This document shows, in pieces, positions 31,874 through 43,048 of a stretch of 64,000 bases of DNA. The notes beneath the pieces are model-generated. The model did no database searches. It was not told where the DNA came from and was given only the letters and a program-made list of their open reading frames with translations. A program made the translations under genes and the position numbers. This DNA is from Nageia nagi (taxonomy: Eukaryota > Pinophyta), in the NCBI GenBank assembly GCA_050084985.1, contig JBITNC010000002.1, positions 33,976,001 to 34,040,000 on the forward strand, read 5' to 3'. The number at the start of each line of letters is the position of its first letter. Position 1 is the first letter of the stretch.

Positions 31874-32768
31874 ATGGAAGACACCTTCTTACCCAAGCAC
31901 ATTATTGATGGTTCCAACTATGGTATATGGAAACTTCATATGAAAGCTAAATTGTAAGAAAGAAAGTTATGGTAGACCTAGTTGCTCCTATAATAAATGA
32001 AAAAAGAAAGCACTTATGAAAATATTCATAGGGGGGGGGGGGGGGGCATACATACAAACTCTAAAAAAACGACGAAATTATAAACCTCCAGTTTTCTATG
32101 TAGTGTCAGAAAAGTTTGCTTATATTCATCATCAAACTAACAAAGGACTTAGATAGACTCAAGAAAATTTATAGATCAAATTTTTCAAGAAGGTCACTAT
32201 GTGTCCAAAAGTTGTTTCATCAAGAGAATAAATGAAAAATGTTCCATGTACTTGAACAAAATCATTGACCTTAGGATCACAACTTGATGCTTATGGAGTA
32301 AATGGATGAATAGAGTTCATGATCTTCATCAATCTCTAAAGCCTTTCTAATAAATTTAATAACTTTGTGACAATATTGAGACAAGGATTGATGATGAAGA
32401 AGAATCTTCTATCAAGAATATTACAAGGCTCCTTTTGAAGAATGAATAAACTCTTAATAAAAAGGTGTTGATCTCTTCTCCAAAAGAAAATAAGGTTGCT
32501 CCAGGAGAAACTAAAACTCCTTTCAAGGAGAATTTCAATCATGAAAAGAGATGTTATCCTTGTTCTTACAAGAAGTTTGAGAAAAAGGGAAACAACAATA
32601 ATTACTTCAAGCAAAGATATGGAAAAAGGTCAGGAAAACAAACCAAATCCCAAGGTAAAGTTCAATGGAAATTGTAACTTTTGTGACAACTATGGTCACA
32701 AAGAATTTGATTGCTACAAAAAGAAACAAGAGGAAAAGAACAAGAGAAATGGAAATGTAAAAACTTAA
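31874..32768 (+). pseudogene. E4 gag remnant
   Basis: Starts at the ATG in GCAGCAAATGGAAGAC: MEDTFLPKHIIDGSNYGIWK, the copia gag opening, then a stop after about 27 codons. The middle is badly damaged and contains a run of 16 G. Later pieces are YLNKIIDLRI, ETRIDDEEESSIKNITRLLL, NKKVLISSPKEN, and a zinc knuckle CNFCDNYGHKEFDCYKKK at about 32675-32730 that keeps CX2C and H but has the fourth ligand position as in the lineage. Basic C-terminal tail as in functional gag. Four or more frame breaks. Confidence 0.75.
32031..32046. repeat. G16 homopolymer
   Basis: Sixteen consecutive G within the E4 gag remnant, in otherwise AT-rich DNA. Could be genuine slippage or a sequencing/assembly artefact. 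Confidence 0.9.
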
Positions 32769-32814
32769 AAAGGGAATAAGAATATAAAATTTGGATTTAT
32801 TATTGGACTCTACT

Positions 32815-33110
32815 CCATGACTCGCTCTTTTTCATTTAATTGGATTGTTGACTTCAGATGCACTAATCACTTATGCTTTGAAATGCATAAATTTGTAAAT
32901 TTTCATAAGTATAGAAAGGATGCAGTTGTGATAAGTGATAATTCAATCTTTTAAGTCCAAGGAATTAGGAATGTGTTAATTCATGAGAAGTTTATTGAGA
33001 ATGTGATCTATGTTCCTAATCTTAGGATGAATCTAATCTTTGTAATTCAAGTGGCAAGAAAAAAGTACTCTTTTGAGTTCAACTCACACTCCTAGTGCAT
33101 TAAGAAGAGA
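32815..33110 (+). pseudogene. E4 aspartic protease remnant
   Basis: Reads FNWIVDFRCTNHLCFEMHKF, where DSG/DTG is DFR (catalytic aspartate kept, rest of the triad lost), VVISDNS, stop, VQGIRNVLIHEKFIENVIYVP, LRMNLIFVIQVARKKYSFEF. This matches the copia protease order seen in E3, E6 and E9. One stop at about 32953 and one at about 33095. Confidence 0.75.
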
Positions 33111-34117
33111 CTTGCTACTTTTGTTAAAGGATCAATGAAAGATGATCTCTACATTATGTATCAAGTTCCAATGAATATATGTCTTAAAATGAATATTTTC
33201 TCTAGAGGTAATCTTTGGAACCAACATCTAGGACACCTCAACCATAAAACTATTCAAGTCATGAAAGACCTAGAACTTGTGCAAGGTTTGCCTTCATTTT
33301 CACCTTCTATTGGTCTATGTGAAAAGTGCATCATAGGAAAGATGAATAGAAATTTTTTTGAAAAAGATAAAGCTACAAGTACAACCCAATCTCTTTAACT
33401 TGTGCATTCAAATTTGATGGATCCATTTCAGACTAAGTCATTTGGGGGAGAATCTTATGTATTAACCTTCATCGATGAATTCAATAGGATGATATTTGGT
33501 TATCTACTTGAGCATAAGGATAAAACCTTTGATATGTTTAAATATTTCAAAGACTTGGTTGAAAATTAGAATAACTTCAAAATCAAAATGCTGAGATTAG
33601 ACAATGGGGGAGAGTATAACATCAATGAGTTCAATATCTATTATGCTAAGTACAAAATCAAGAGATAGTTTATGATTCCTTACACTCCTTAGTAAAATGG
33701 TGTTATCAAAAGGAAAAATAGGATAATTATAGATATGTCTAAATGCATGTTGGGTAATCTTCCTATTTTTTTTGGGGTGAAGTTGTGAGAACTATAATTT
33801 ACACCTTGAATAGGTGTCCCTCAAAAGCCATTACAGGTAAAAATCCTTTTGAAGTATGGATTGGAATAAAACCTAACATTTATCATCTTAAGGTATTTGG
33901 TTGTGAAGCATTATCCTACATTATTTTTGAGAAAAGGAAAAAGTTGGATAAAAGAGTTGAAAAATGCATGTTTATGAGTTATGATAGTCAACATAGAGGC
34001 TACAGGATCTACTCTCCATCCTATAGAGCAGTGTTCATATCAAAGGATGTAAAGTTCAATAAACTTCTTAAGGAATTTATTTCTAATGAGGATGTTAATG
34101 ATCTAGATGACTCATAA
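33111..34117 (+). pseudogene. E4 GAG-pre-integrase and integrase remnant
   Basis: 33135-33398 is open: MKDDLYIMYQVP, NLWNQHLGHLNHKTIQVM, LCEKCIIGKM (zinc-binding pair CEKC kept). The core follows as LVHSNLMDPFQ (the HSDLCGP aspartate is asparagine), TFIDEFNRMIFGYLLEHKD, and MLRLDNGGEYN at about 33590-33620, where the second catalytic aspartate is intact, then IKRKNRIIIDMSKCMLG with the glutamate of VERKN lost. The C-terminal part 33785-34117 reads IYTLNRCPSKAITGKNPFEVW, KVFGCEA, KCMFMSYDSQHRGYRIY, FISKDVKFN. Stops at about 33400, 33568, 33668 and 33787. Confidence 0.8.
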
Positions 34118-34279
34118 ATTACATCTAACTGGTTGGATATTGATGTAGATAAATCAACCCAAGAGCAAAATTCTTCAACATAAAGGATAATAAGGAGTAT
34201 GACCTTGAACAAATCCTTATTTTCTAAAATTGATAATAAGAATGAGCCCTCATCATTCAAAGAAGCTCCAAAGCATGAG

Positions 34280-34990
34280 TGCTAGATAGAAGCCATGAAA
34301 GTAAAGTATAATGCGCTTATGAAAAATAAAACTAAGAACTTGGTTCCTCATCTCAATGAGAAGAATGTGATTGTAAATAAGTGGATCTATAAGGTCAAGT
34401 TCAATTTAGTTGGAGATACTAAAAAATACAAGGCAAAGTTATTGGCTAAAGTTTTTGCTCAAAAATATAGAGTTGATTATGAGAAAACATTTGCTTCCAT
34501 GGTAAAGATGCCCATTGTTAGAATAATCCTTGCTCTCTTAGCAACTCAAGGATTGAAATTTTTTCAACTTGAAGTCAAGAATGCATTTCTCAATGGTGAC
34601 TTAAATGTGGAAATCTACATGAATCAATCAAAAGGTTTTATTGTAGAAGGAATAAATTTATTTGTATACAAGTTAAAGAAGTCACTTTAGGGACTTAAGC
34701 AAGCACCTAGAGCCTGGTATAAGAAGATTTTATGATACTTTGTAGACATTAGATTCTCCAAGTGCTTCTCCAATTTTGATCTATATGTGCTCAATCAGGG
34801 AAAAGACATGGTCTTGATTCCCTTTTGTGTGGATGATCTTTTGATAACTGAGAATAATGATGAAATCATTCAAGAGTGCATATCCAAACTTAAGGAAACA
34901 TTTGAAATGATTGATCTTGATCTCTTACAATACTACCTTGGAATGCAAATATACCAATACAAGGATTGTACTTATCTTATTTAATACAAG
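34280..34990 (+). pseudogene. E4 reverse transcriptase remnant
   Basis: The 131-codon frame 34295-34690 holds VNKWIYKVKFNLVGD, KKYKAKLLAKVFAQKYRVDYEKTFASMVKMPIVR, and FFQLEVKNAFLNGDLNVEIYMN, where LDVK is LEVK: the first catalytic aspartate is replaced by glutamate. After a stop come LKQAPRAWYKKI and the frame 34787-34984 with PFCVDDLLITENN (tyrosine of YVDD is cysteine, both aspartates kept), DLLQYYLGMQIYQYKDCTYL. Two main stops, so quite well preserved. Confidence 0.85.
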
Positions 34991-35790
34991 TATATATCAT
35001 ACATCTTGCAAAAGTTTAGAATGGAAGAATACAAATTTGTTATGATCCCATTCTCTCCTAGAATCACTATGTCTCTTAGCTCCAACTCTCAGTTGGTAGA
35101 TGCTACAACTTAGAGGCAATTAATTGACAGTCTTCTTTATTTGACTATTTTTAGGCCATATTTTCCTTTGTAGTGAATCTAATGGCACAATTTATGTAGA
35201 AACCATATGTTGGGCACCTTAATGCTATTAAATAAATTTTAAGGTATGTTACAGGGATGAAGGATCTTGCTCTCAAGTATTCCAAGTTACCTTCATTTGT
35301 TCTCTCAAGGTTTTCAGATTCTAACTATGGGGGAGATAGAGATGAAAATAAATTAACCTCTGCATATGTGTTTAGAATTAGTTTAGATGCTATGTCTTAG
35401 GCTTTCAAGAATTAGCCTACTATTTTTATTTCCACCATAAAAGCCAAATATCGAGCCATGTCTATTACAGCCTAAGAAGCTATTTTTCTTGGGCATATTT
35501 TAAAAGAAATTAGGTACAAGCAAGCTATTCCATATCTAATTTTTTTAGATAATCAGTCAACTATTTCTTTGGCTAAGAATACTATGTTCCATTAGAGAAT
35601 AAAATGTGTGGAAATTCAATCCCATTTCATTAGGGAGAATGTTCTAGATGACATCATACACTAGAGAATTTTCCATCAAACTTGAACTTTGATAATTTGT
35701 TCACCAAGCTCCTTCCTCAAGCTCAATTTAGTAAGCTTAAGGATTCTATTAGGTTAGTGAAGTTTTTCTCAAGGGGGAATGAAGTTTGGA
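34991..35790 (+). pseudogene. E4 RNase H remnant
   Basis: Reads SSNSQLVDATT, the Y-LTIFRP segment, MAQFM-KPYVGHLNAI, ILRYVTGMKDLALKYSKL, FSDSNYGGDRDENKLTSAYVF, ISLDAMS, ATISISTIKAKYRAM-type motif, LDNQSTISLAKNTMFH, RIKCVEIQSHFIREN, then LFTKLLPQAQFSKLKDSIRLVKFF in the frame from 35682. The first aspartate (SDSNY) and DNQS are present, the E of E.EY is K. Several stops at Q codons (CAG/CAA to TAG/TAA). Confidence 0.75.
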
Positions 35791-36483
35791 TTCATGTTTG
35801 TGATGATAACATCACTCCTAGGAGATTTTTTTGCTATGTAGTGTTGATTTTGTTATACAACTTCATGGTAAGTTTGCTTTGCATGAGGAACTTGTTGTAC
35901 ATTTTTAAGCATTTGATTGGCCATATTTTGTATTATTCAATTATCCATATGTGAGGAACTCATATGTATCTTTTGAAACTATTTAATTATCCATATGTGC
36001 ATTTTGTTATGCTCTATTCTATGATTATAATCAACACATGTTTAGTATATAACAAGTGACTATGAGTATTGGCTTGGAATCTTTGTGATGAATTATAGTG
36101 CACCATTGATAAGTTTTTTTGATTCATTTTATCCTTTTTGGTATGAATGTGTTCATGTTGAATCTAACTAATCTTATTTTTTGAGCTACCTATAACTTGA
36201 AGGTTTCTTCTTGAGATTGTTGGTTACTTACTTCAGATGTGCAAGGTCATGGAGGCTCATCATGTCAACTTTTGGTTGGATGACTACTTTATGTACATTT
36301 AAACTAGTTATGGCTAATGATTGTATTGTAAACTATTTGTTAGGATGGTAAAGTAGTGAGTATCAAACTAAGATATTACTTACTTCACAAAGATGTAAAA
36401 GTTCTCATCTTTGATTGTATCTATATAGAGGAGAACTCTCTTACTCTCTCTTTCTACTCTCTTCTTCACTCTATCCCAATATT
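35791..36483 (+). other. E4 non-coding 3' tail
   Basis: About 0.7 kb with TTATCCATATGTGAGGAACT repeated (about 35940 and, shortened, 35986), then TGACTATGAG and TTTGGCTTGG-type phrases found in all sister tails. No protein domain. Confidence 0.6.
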
Positions 36484-36497
36484 GCATTAAGGGAGAG
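36484..36497 (+). other. E4 polypurine tract
   Basis: GCATTAAGGGAGAG immediately before the 3' LTR. Sister elements have ATTAAGGGGCAG (E6), ATTAAGGTGGAA (E3), and CTCCCCCTTAATG in reverse (E7, E8). Confidence 0.75.
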
Positions 36498-36975
36498 TGT
36501 TAAAATGTATAATGCATTAGTTTAAGATTTTGTAATGTTCTTCTTTGTAAATTTACTTATACTTTAAGGTCTCCCTAAATATTGAAGTATTTAAGTGAAT
36601 ATAATAATGTAACTTGTTCTACACTCCTCATGAGCATACCCCTTGGGTAAAAGGGTGTTGCATGTCATGTATTTGTACAATGGTCAAAGGGGGAGTTTTG
36701 CCTATAAATATAAGGCCTCCTCCTTGAGATTACTCACAAAATAGTGAAACAAAGTTATGCTCTAGGATTAGTGATTAGAAGATATAGAAAGAGGTCTTGT
36801 AAGAGAGTTATCTTTGAGAATGAAGAAAGATCTTAGATAGTGGATGTACTCCTAGTTGGATGAACCACTTTATATCATGCATCATTTGTGAGGTTTATTT
36901 AAGTATTGTTGTTTGAGTGAGCTTTCATATAATATTAGGCATATAGGAATTAAGTGTTTAGTCCATATTCCTTTA
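36498..36975 (+). repeat. E4 3' LTR
   Basis: 478 bases, TGTTAAAATG to TTCCTTTA (CA end mutated to TA). Scattered differences from 28247-28740 indicate an old insertion. Confidence 0.9.
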
Positions 36976-37141
36976 GAATAAGCTATGTATGTCCATCAAA
37001 AAGTAGTTGAAAATGAGTTTTCATCAAATGTTTTTATTGTGTTTGCCTTGTTAAACATGTATACAAAATTTGGAATAATACAAAAGGCCCAAAAATTCTT
37101 TAACAATATGCATGATGTAAATGCAATTTAATAGACTGAAA
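36976..37141 (+). pseudogene. PPR protein remnant, segment 3 (right of E4)
   Basis: Continues the interrupted repeat: AMYVHQKVVENEFSSNVFIV, ALLNMYTKFGIIQKAQKFFNNMHDVNAI, then a stop. TATACAAAATTTGG corresponds to YAKCG with TKFG. Together with 28231-28246 it restores one PPR unit, which confirms E4 as an insertion. PPR resemblance ends near 37141. Confidence 0.7.
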
Positions 37142-37405
37142 AATATTCAAATACAAAAAAATAGGGTTTTCATCACTTACTTTTATAGTTCAAGCAAATT
37201 TGTTGCAGGGAATATTATTTTTGATTCTCCATAGGTCTATGGAAGATAAGGTTTTGAGGTCTAGTGAGTGAAATCAGAGCTAGAGTTTTCTTTACATGTT
37301 CAAAATGAGCTCACCAACATGCATTAATGGCATGTCCTCAACATCATGTAAGTTGGTGGCATCTAGAAGCATGATTTCACTTTTTTTTTTAAATTTTATT
37401 TTACA
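37142..37405. other. Intergenic DNA
   Basis: No gene or known repeat recognised. Confidence 0.4.
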
Positions 37406-37737
37406 GATTCACAAAGCTAATCACTAAAATTAGCTTCATGAATATGCAATTGAGTTTTTTGTTTTAAAATTTATATTTGCATATTCTTAAAGCTAATATG
37501 ACTACATAGCTTCACAAATCCTACACCATATTTTTTCCTTGTTTGCATATTCACAAAGCTAATATTACTAATTAGCTTCATAAATATGTAACCAAGTTTT
37601 ATTTTGGAAAATTTGTGTTTGCATATTTAGAAGCTAATATTCCAATATTAGCTTTGTGAATATGCAACTAAGTTTTTTTTAATTGTTTTTGCATATTTGC
37701 AAAGTTAATACAAAGGAATAGCTTTGTGAATATGCTT
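37406..37737. repeat. Array of five short palindromic units
   Basis: Five units start at 37406, 37479, 37545, 37621 and 37691, spaced 66-76 bases. The ideal unit is GCATATTCACAAAGCTAAT, a few bases, then the reverse complement ATTAGCTTTGTGAATATGC, followed by about 25 T-rich bases. Unit 4 is the clearest palindrome. Units 2 and 5 have damaged arms. Each could fold as a hairpin of 15-20 base pairs. It is not a CRISPR array: the arms vary and the spacers are T-rich filler. Confidence 0.8.
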
Positions 37738-38725
37738 TGATACTCGTCAAAAAGTGAATAGGGCTTGCAAAATTTCTCGATCGATATATCAAGATGTCAA
37801 ACATTGTAGGAAAATGTTAGGTTATCAAGGAGGTGACTAATACCCTAGTTAGAAATACAAATTTATATGCTTATTCTTAATAATTATTTTCAAGATTCAT
37901 TTCACTTCATAAAAGAAGTAAAATATATGAAGATCATTTGTTTGTGAAGTTGCAATTACAAGTACTTCAATTTCTAGATCTAAATGTCATAGTGTTAAAA
38001 TTTTATTAAAAACCTCTTTTTCAACTAATGGAAAAAGTAATTATAAAATAATTTTTAACCAAAACCAACTAATTTATTTGTATCCTCAAGAAAAATTTAG
38101 AATCTTGATAATAAACTTATGATGTAAATTTGCTAGTAATATTTTCAAAATATAACTCCATAAAAAGGAAGATATATGGTTTTTTTTCAACATTATAATA
38201 AACATTTTGATTTCACCATAGAAATTAAAGAATCCAACAATATTTTGTACTTTTCAAAAGGAATATTTCCAATTAACACATAAAGGGGTAAACAATGTTA
38301 TTGATAAAACATCAATTTTACATCTATAACACTTGGAACTCATCATCATTTGTATTTAAAATAAATTAAAAAAAAAGTTTCAAAACATTTTACAATATAT
38401 CATATCTCTTAATTTGTTTTTAGTGGTAATCCATTCTTGCATATTTATGCCTTAGAATTAGGTGCTTTATAATTTGGTTTTGTATCTAAGGGGTTGTCTT
38501 ACATCAAAGTCATTTAGGAGTCACATTCAACCTCATGCACGTAAACAAGAAACCTTCAGTTGAACTTTGTAATATGTCACCAACATATTGTAAATTTACC
38601 TAAAAGTTCCACTTACAACATAAAAGAAACATGAATCTTTATCTCTATATTATTTTTTTTTTTTTTGAGAAAGAGGATTCACAGATTTCTTTTAAGAACA
38701 CAATGCATTTCAAATTAGATAGGAA
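37738..38725. other. AT-rich intergenic DNA
   Basis: No domain recognised on either strand. Contains a 15-base T run near 38651. Confidence 0.4.
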
Positions 38726-39480
38726 ATGGTTGTGCAAAGTGTTGTAGTAACTTCCATGACTCAATATCAAGGTATAATATTTCAAAACTCTTATCTTCAT
38801 GAGTATAATAACCATGAATTTTGGTATCTAGAGTACCCCTTAAATGCATTATCTACTTTAGATCTAACAACTCAAAGGTCATTTCTTAAAGTCTCCACAA
38901 GTCCATTCTTAACTATGAACATGGTGTCCTTACTCACATACCTTGTGATGAATCTCCTTAGGGAGTTTGAATCTAATTCTTGCATAATAGTATTAATCCT
39001 TAGATCAAGTAAGTCTGAATAAGAACTGAGGCAAGTTGTTAATATTGGTCCCTCTTATAACTATTTCTTTAAAATAATGTCAGAGTTAATAATTTTAAAT
39101 TTATTAGTAAAATCTTCTTGATTAGAACAAGTTCCCTTTTTTTTTGGAGGTCTGGGATTTCCTTTCTATGTGAGAATCCCTTTAAGATATAACAATAATC
39201 CATTGATGGATTAGAGAACTAATTTCATTATCATGAAAGGTTAGGAGTTAACCAATCTAAAGTTCATTTTCAATATAAACCCAAACATTCCATTCTCTAG
39301 GCTAGCTTTGGAGGCCTTAAAATCAATTTGAAAATCCTTATCTCCTAATAGAAAGGTATCACTTCCAACTGTTAACTACAAATGATAATGTCATAGGTAG
39401 GTTTAGAAACATTCCAAAACATGGTATGATGCAATTAAAGATTGCTTTTTCTCTTACAACAAGATTAGTTATTATTTCAA
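38726..39480 (-). pseudogene. Possible unidentified decayed coding sequence
   Basis: On the minus strand two stretches read open without low complexity: about 39380-39260 (DTFLLGDKDFQIDFKASKAS, then NGMFGFILKMNFRLVNS) and about 39150-38875 (TSKKKG, NQEDFTNKFKIINSDI, then DLLDLRINTIMQELDSNSL and FITRYVSKDTMFIVKNGLVE). Frame changes and stops separate them. The composition looks like former protein rather than random AT DNA, but I recognise no family and cannot exclude chance. Confidence 0.25.
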
Positions 39481-40703
39481 GATAACCAGACATTTATCCA
39501 TACATCAATTGAACTATTTGTATTTCTATACAATCTATATTTATTTGTACCAAGCATATAAGAATCGATTTTACACATATTTCAATTATAAACAAATTAC
39601 ACTATATTTCTATCTTTCTATAATGCATCAAAATGAAAAATAACCTTATCAAAAATAAGTCTTTCATTTTAGAACATGAATATTCTTTCCATTTTTGCAC
39701 CTACAGTACACCAAAAATGTTATCATATGATAGGTGTTTAGACCGACACCTGTTTTGTAATACACCAAAAGAACAAATTTCAAAAACCTCTCAAGAGTAT
39801 CTTTTCCTTTCCCACATCTACCATTTAATAGTACTATAGAATAACAACCACTAAACTCAAACAACCACCATCCACTAAATGGCACTACAAAATACACAAA
39901 GACCATGCATTGTAATCTAGAAGATAAACTTTCAACATTGTACTACCAAACTTGCATGATTAAGGCTCTATACAAAAAAGAACCATACATTAAAAAGGAA
40001 ATATTTGCATCCCAGCAAGGTTATAGCTTCTATTGAGTCCTAATAATGATCATGAATGAAATGCATATGTTCATCAAATGAGTATCACACAATTCTTGAG
40101 TATGAATTTAGTATTTATAATCTCAATTGTAATGTATAATTTAAAGCAATGAAGAAAATGGATTATGCTTGAACTCTATCCTCTTATTCCTTTCCAAAAA
40201 TATATAACATAATGCATTGTTTTCAATGAGCTATGAATAATGCATTGGTCCATTCATCCATGCAATTAAAGACACAAAATGCAGTATGCCAAGTTTATAA
40301 CTATGTTGGATTGCAAGGTTAACAATGCTATTTAGTCTCTTATGTTAGCACTATGTATTTATTTTTTATTTTTTAAAAACTCTACATTCCTAGTTCGGTA
40401 TTAAATTAAAGACATGATTTAATACGCTTACACAGGTCAAAGCTATTACCTGTAACAACCTAACTTGTAAACCCTCCCTAAGAGAACCTCAAGGATGAAT
40501 ACCCATGAAGAGAACCTAACTCTTCAACTCATCAGAAGTTAAGACTTAAACTCTTGTTTCCAAATTAGTTCTTCTATCTATTTCATAACTCCTTAAGAAT
40601 GATTAAGAAAGCTAAATCTATGAAAATACAATCCATTGGAATGTGACAGAGGAGAGGCCCAAGAAAAGAGCATAACACTTTCCTAAAACTTTAGTCAAAT
40701 AGA
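39481..40703. other. AT-rich intergenic DNA
   Basis: No gene supported. Overlapping open frames on both strands at about 39633-39906 are not recognisable. Confidence 0.4.
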
Positions 40704-41158
40704 TTTTAGAATTTGTAATGTAATATTATGTAATATTTCTCTTTAATGTAAACTCATTTAATGCTTAAAGTATCTTTAGATACCTTAAAGCATTAAGAGA
40801 ATAAATATAGAAAGACGAATAAATATAGAAATACATTTAAACTAACCCATGGGTTAAAGGGTTGATTTCTTCTTATAAATAGAGAGGTACCCCTCCTCTC
40901 ATTGTCATATACAATTGTAAAAGCAAACTTTGCTCTAGGTTTAGGGTTTGGAGAGAGAGGAGAGATTATGTAAGAGATGTCCTTGAGAATAAGAAGATCT
41001 TAGTTAGTGGATGTACTCTCAAGGAGGGAGGAACCACTTTATATCTTGTGTTATTTGTGAAATTGGCTTATGTTATTATGCTATGGTGTTGATGTTGTAA
41101 GTACCTTCTTGAGATCTTGGTAAACTAGATATTAATTCAAAAAGGGTTAATTTATTCA
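40704..41158 (+). repeat. E5 5' LTR
   Basis: Starts TTTTAGAATTTGTAATG (TG start mutated) and ends TTTATTCA. TATAAATAG lies at 40874-40882 and the GTGGATGTACTC...GGAGGAACCAC block at about 41008-41037. A stub AGTGGTA of the primer site follows. Confidence 0.75.
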
Positions 41159-41165
41159 AGTGGTA

Positions 41166-41606
41166 TATTATGTAATATTTCTCTTTAATGTAAATTCACT
41201 TAATGCTTAAAGTATCTTTAGAAATCTTAAAGCATTAAGGGAATAAATATAGAAATAAGAATAAGTATAGAAACATCTTTAACCTTATCTTTGGGTTAAA
41301 GAGAGATTAAAAGGTGGGTTTATTCTTATAAATAAAGAGTTATCCCTTCTCTCATTGTTACATACAATTGTAAAAGCAAGCTTTGCTCTAGGTTTAGGGT
41401 TTGGAGAGAGAGGAAAGATTTTGTAAGAGAGGTCCTTGAGAATAAAAAAGATCTTAGTTAATGGATGTATTCCCAAGGATGGAGAAACCACTTTATATAT
41501 TTTGTTATTTGTTATATTAGCTTGTGTTATTATGATATGGTGTGGATTTTGTAAGTTCCCTCTTGAGATCTTGATAAACTAGACATTAATTCAAAAAAGG
41601 TTAATA
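41166..41606 (+). repeat. Second LTR copy of E5, 5' end missing
   Basis: Repeats the preceding LTR from TATTATGTAATATTTCTC onward, lacking its first 13-15 bases. It starts right at the primer-site stub and ends AAAGGTTAATA, where RNase H sequence begins. A tandem LTR pair with internal DNA removed suggests recombination or a template switch. Confidence 0.7.
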
Positions 41607-41930
41607 TCAATTGTAGCTCAGGAAGCCATTTGGTTGAGGTATATTTTGAAATAGGTTGGGTACAAGCAAGTTCATATATCTCAAATTTATTTATATAATT
41701 AGTCATCTATTGCTTTGGCAAAGAATCTTATTTTCCATCAAAGAAAAAAGCATGTAGAAATCCAAGCTCACTTCATTAGAGAGAAGATTATAGATGGTCT
41801 TTTGCACTTTAAATATTGTCCATCAGTCTTAATATTTGTTGATTTTTTTACCAAGCCCCTTCTTGAAGCCCAATTTTGTAAGCATAGGGATTCTATTGGG
41901 TTGGTGAAGTCATCTTCAAAAAGGAAGTAA
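41607..41930 (+). pseudogene. E5 RNase H C-terminal remnant
   Basis: Reads VAQEAIWLRYILK, VGYKQVHISQIYL, SSIALAKNLIFHQRKKHVEIQAHFIREKIIDGLLHF, YCPSVLIFVDFFTKPLLEAQFCKHRDSIGLVK, with 41715-41930 uninterrupted (71 codons). This is the last half of copia RNase H; the catalytic N-terminal half is gone. Two stops early in the segment. Confidence 0.8.
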
Positions 41931-42924
41931 AGGTTGAATTCTTGGTGAATCCATTGTAACTACTTCCTTCTTAATAAAATTATTGAGAACTTTTTTTTGT
42001 TTGTATAATTTGATTAGGTGACTATAAGTGTGGTATTGGTAGCTTAAGTGATGACTTATAGTGTACCATAAATCCAAGCATATTATATAAGGGAGAAAGT
42101 TTTTGATGCAACAACTGCAACTCTATTTATCTAACTTTGCCTCTCTTGATTTATTCACTAGTTGCATTAGAAACTTTGTTGTGCACACTTTAAAAGTTTT
42201 TTATAGTAGTGAAATTGTCTTCAAGGGAGAGTGAAGTTTAAATTCATATTTGTGATGATAACTTCATCCCTAGGAGACTATTTTTACTATATAGTGTTGA
42301 TCTAAATGTACAACATCATAGTTAGTTCTCTCTATATGAGGAACTCATGGTATATTTTGGTTTCTATTATCACTATGTGAGGAATCAATATATGTTTATT
42401 AGCACTATTTGGTTATCTATATGTGAGTGATTTATATATGTGTATGCTCTTATTCTTATTGATCAACACATATTTTCTAATATATAGCAGATGAATATAA
42501 GTATTAGCTTGACATCTTTATGATGACGTATAGTGCATCATTTGTCAGTTTATGGATGGTATTACTTAGTTCATTTATATTATGATTGATATGAATTTTT
42601 ATATGATGCATCTAACTGATATTATTGATGAGTTGCTTATAGCTTGTAAATTTCATCTTGAGAATGCAAGTTACTTACTTTAGGTGGGTAGGCTCATGAA
42701 AGCTCACATGTTAACTCAGTGTTGATTGAATATACTTACAATGAAACTATTCATGGTTAATGATTGTATTGTAAATAATTTTATCAAATGGTATTTTAGT
42801 GAGCCTCAAAATAAGATCTTACTTATTTCTCAAATATGTAAAAGTTCTCATCTCTGCTTGTATCTCTTTGGAGGAGAACTCTCTCTTTCTCGATGCTCTA
42901 TCCCAATATTACATTAAGGTGAAG
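41931..42924 (+). other. E5 non-coding 3' tail, internally duplicated
   Basis: About 1 kb. A first purine-rich phrase (CAAAAAGGAAGTAAAGGTTGAATTC near 41916-41940) recurs changed near 42220 (CAAGGGAGAGTGAAG), so the tail start appears twice, as in E7 and E9. The later part matches the E3, E4 and E6 tails. It ends at ACATTAAGGTGAAG before the LTR. Confidence 0.6.
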
Positions 42925-43048
42925 TATTAGAATTTTTAATGTAATATTTCTCTTTAATGTAAATTCACTTGATGCTTAAAGTATCTTTAGATACCTTAAA
43001 GCATTACGAGAATAAATATATAAATACCTTTAACCTTACCTTTGGGTT
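42925..43048 (+). repeat. E5 3' LTR, left part
   Basis: TATTAGAATTTTTAATG to CTTTGGGTT, cut by E6. GGGTT (43044-43048) is the left target-site copy of E6. Confidence 0.8.

Larger units (their letters stand above)
28247..36975 (+). mobile_element. E4: Ty1/copia element inserted in the PPR remnant
   Basis: 8729 bases, complete from LTR to LTR, flanked by CAATA (28242-28246) and GAATA (36976-36980), a 5-base target duplication with one mismatch. The PPR reading frame is recognisable on both sides. Order: LTR, primer site, 3.1-kb leader, gag, protease, integrase, RT, RNase H, 0.7-kb tail, polypurine tract, LTR. All coding parts carry stops. Confidence 0.9.

Noticed and set aside
37406-37737. CRISPR array
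   Set aside because: Repeats are imperfect palindromes with T-rich spacers of similar sequence, and the context is a plant nuclear genome.
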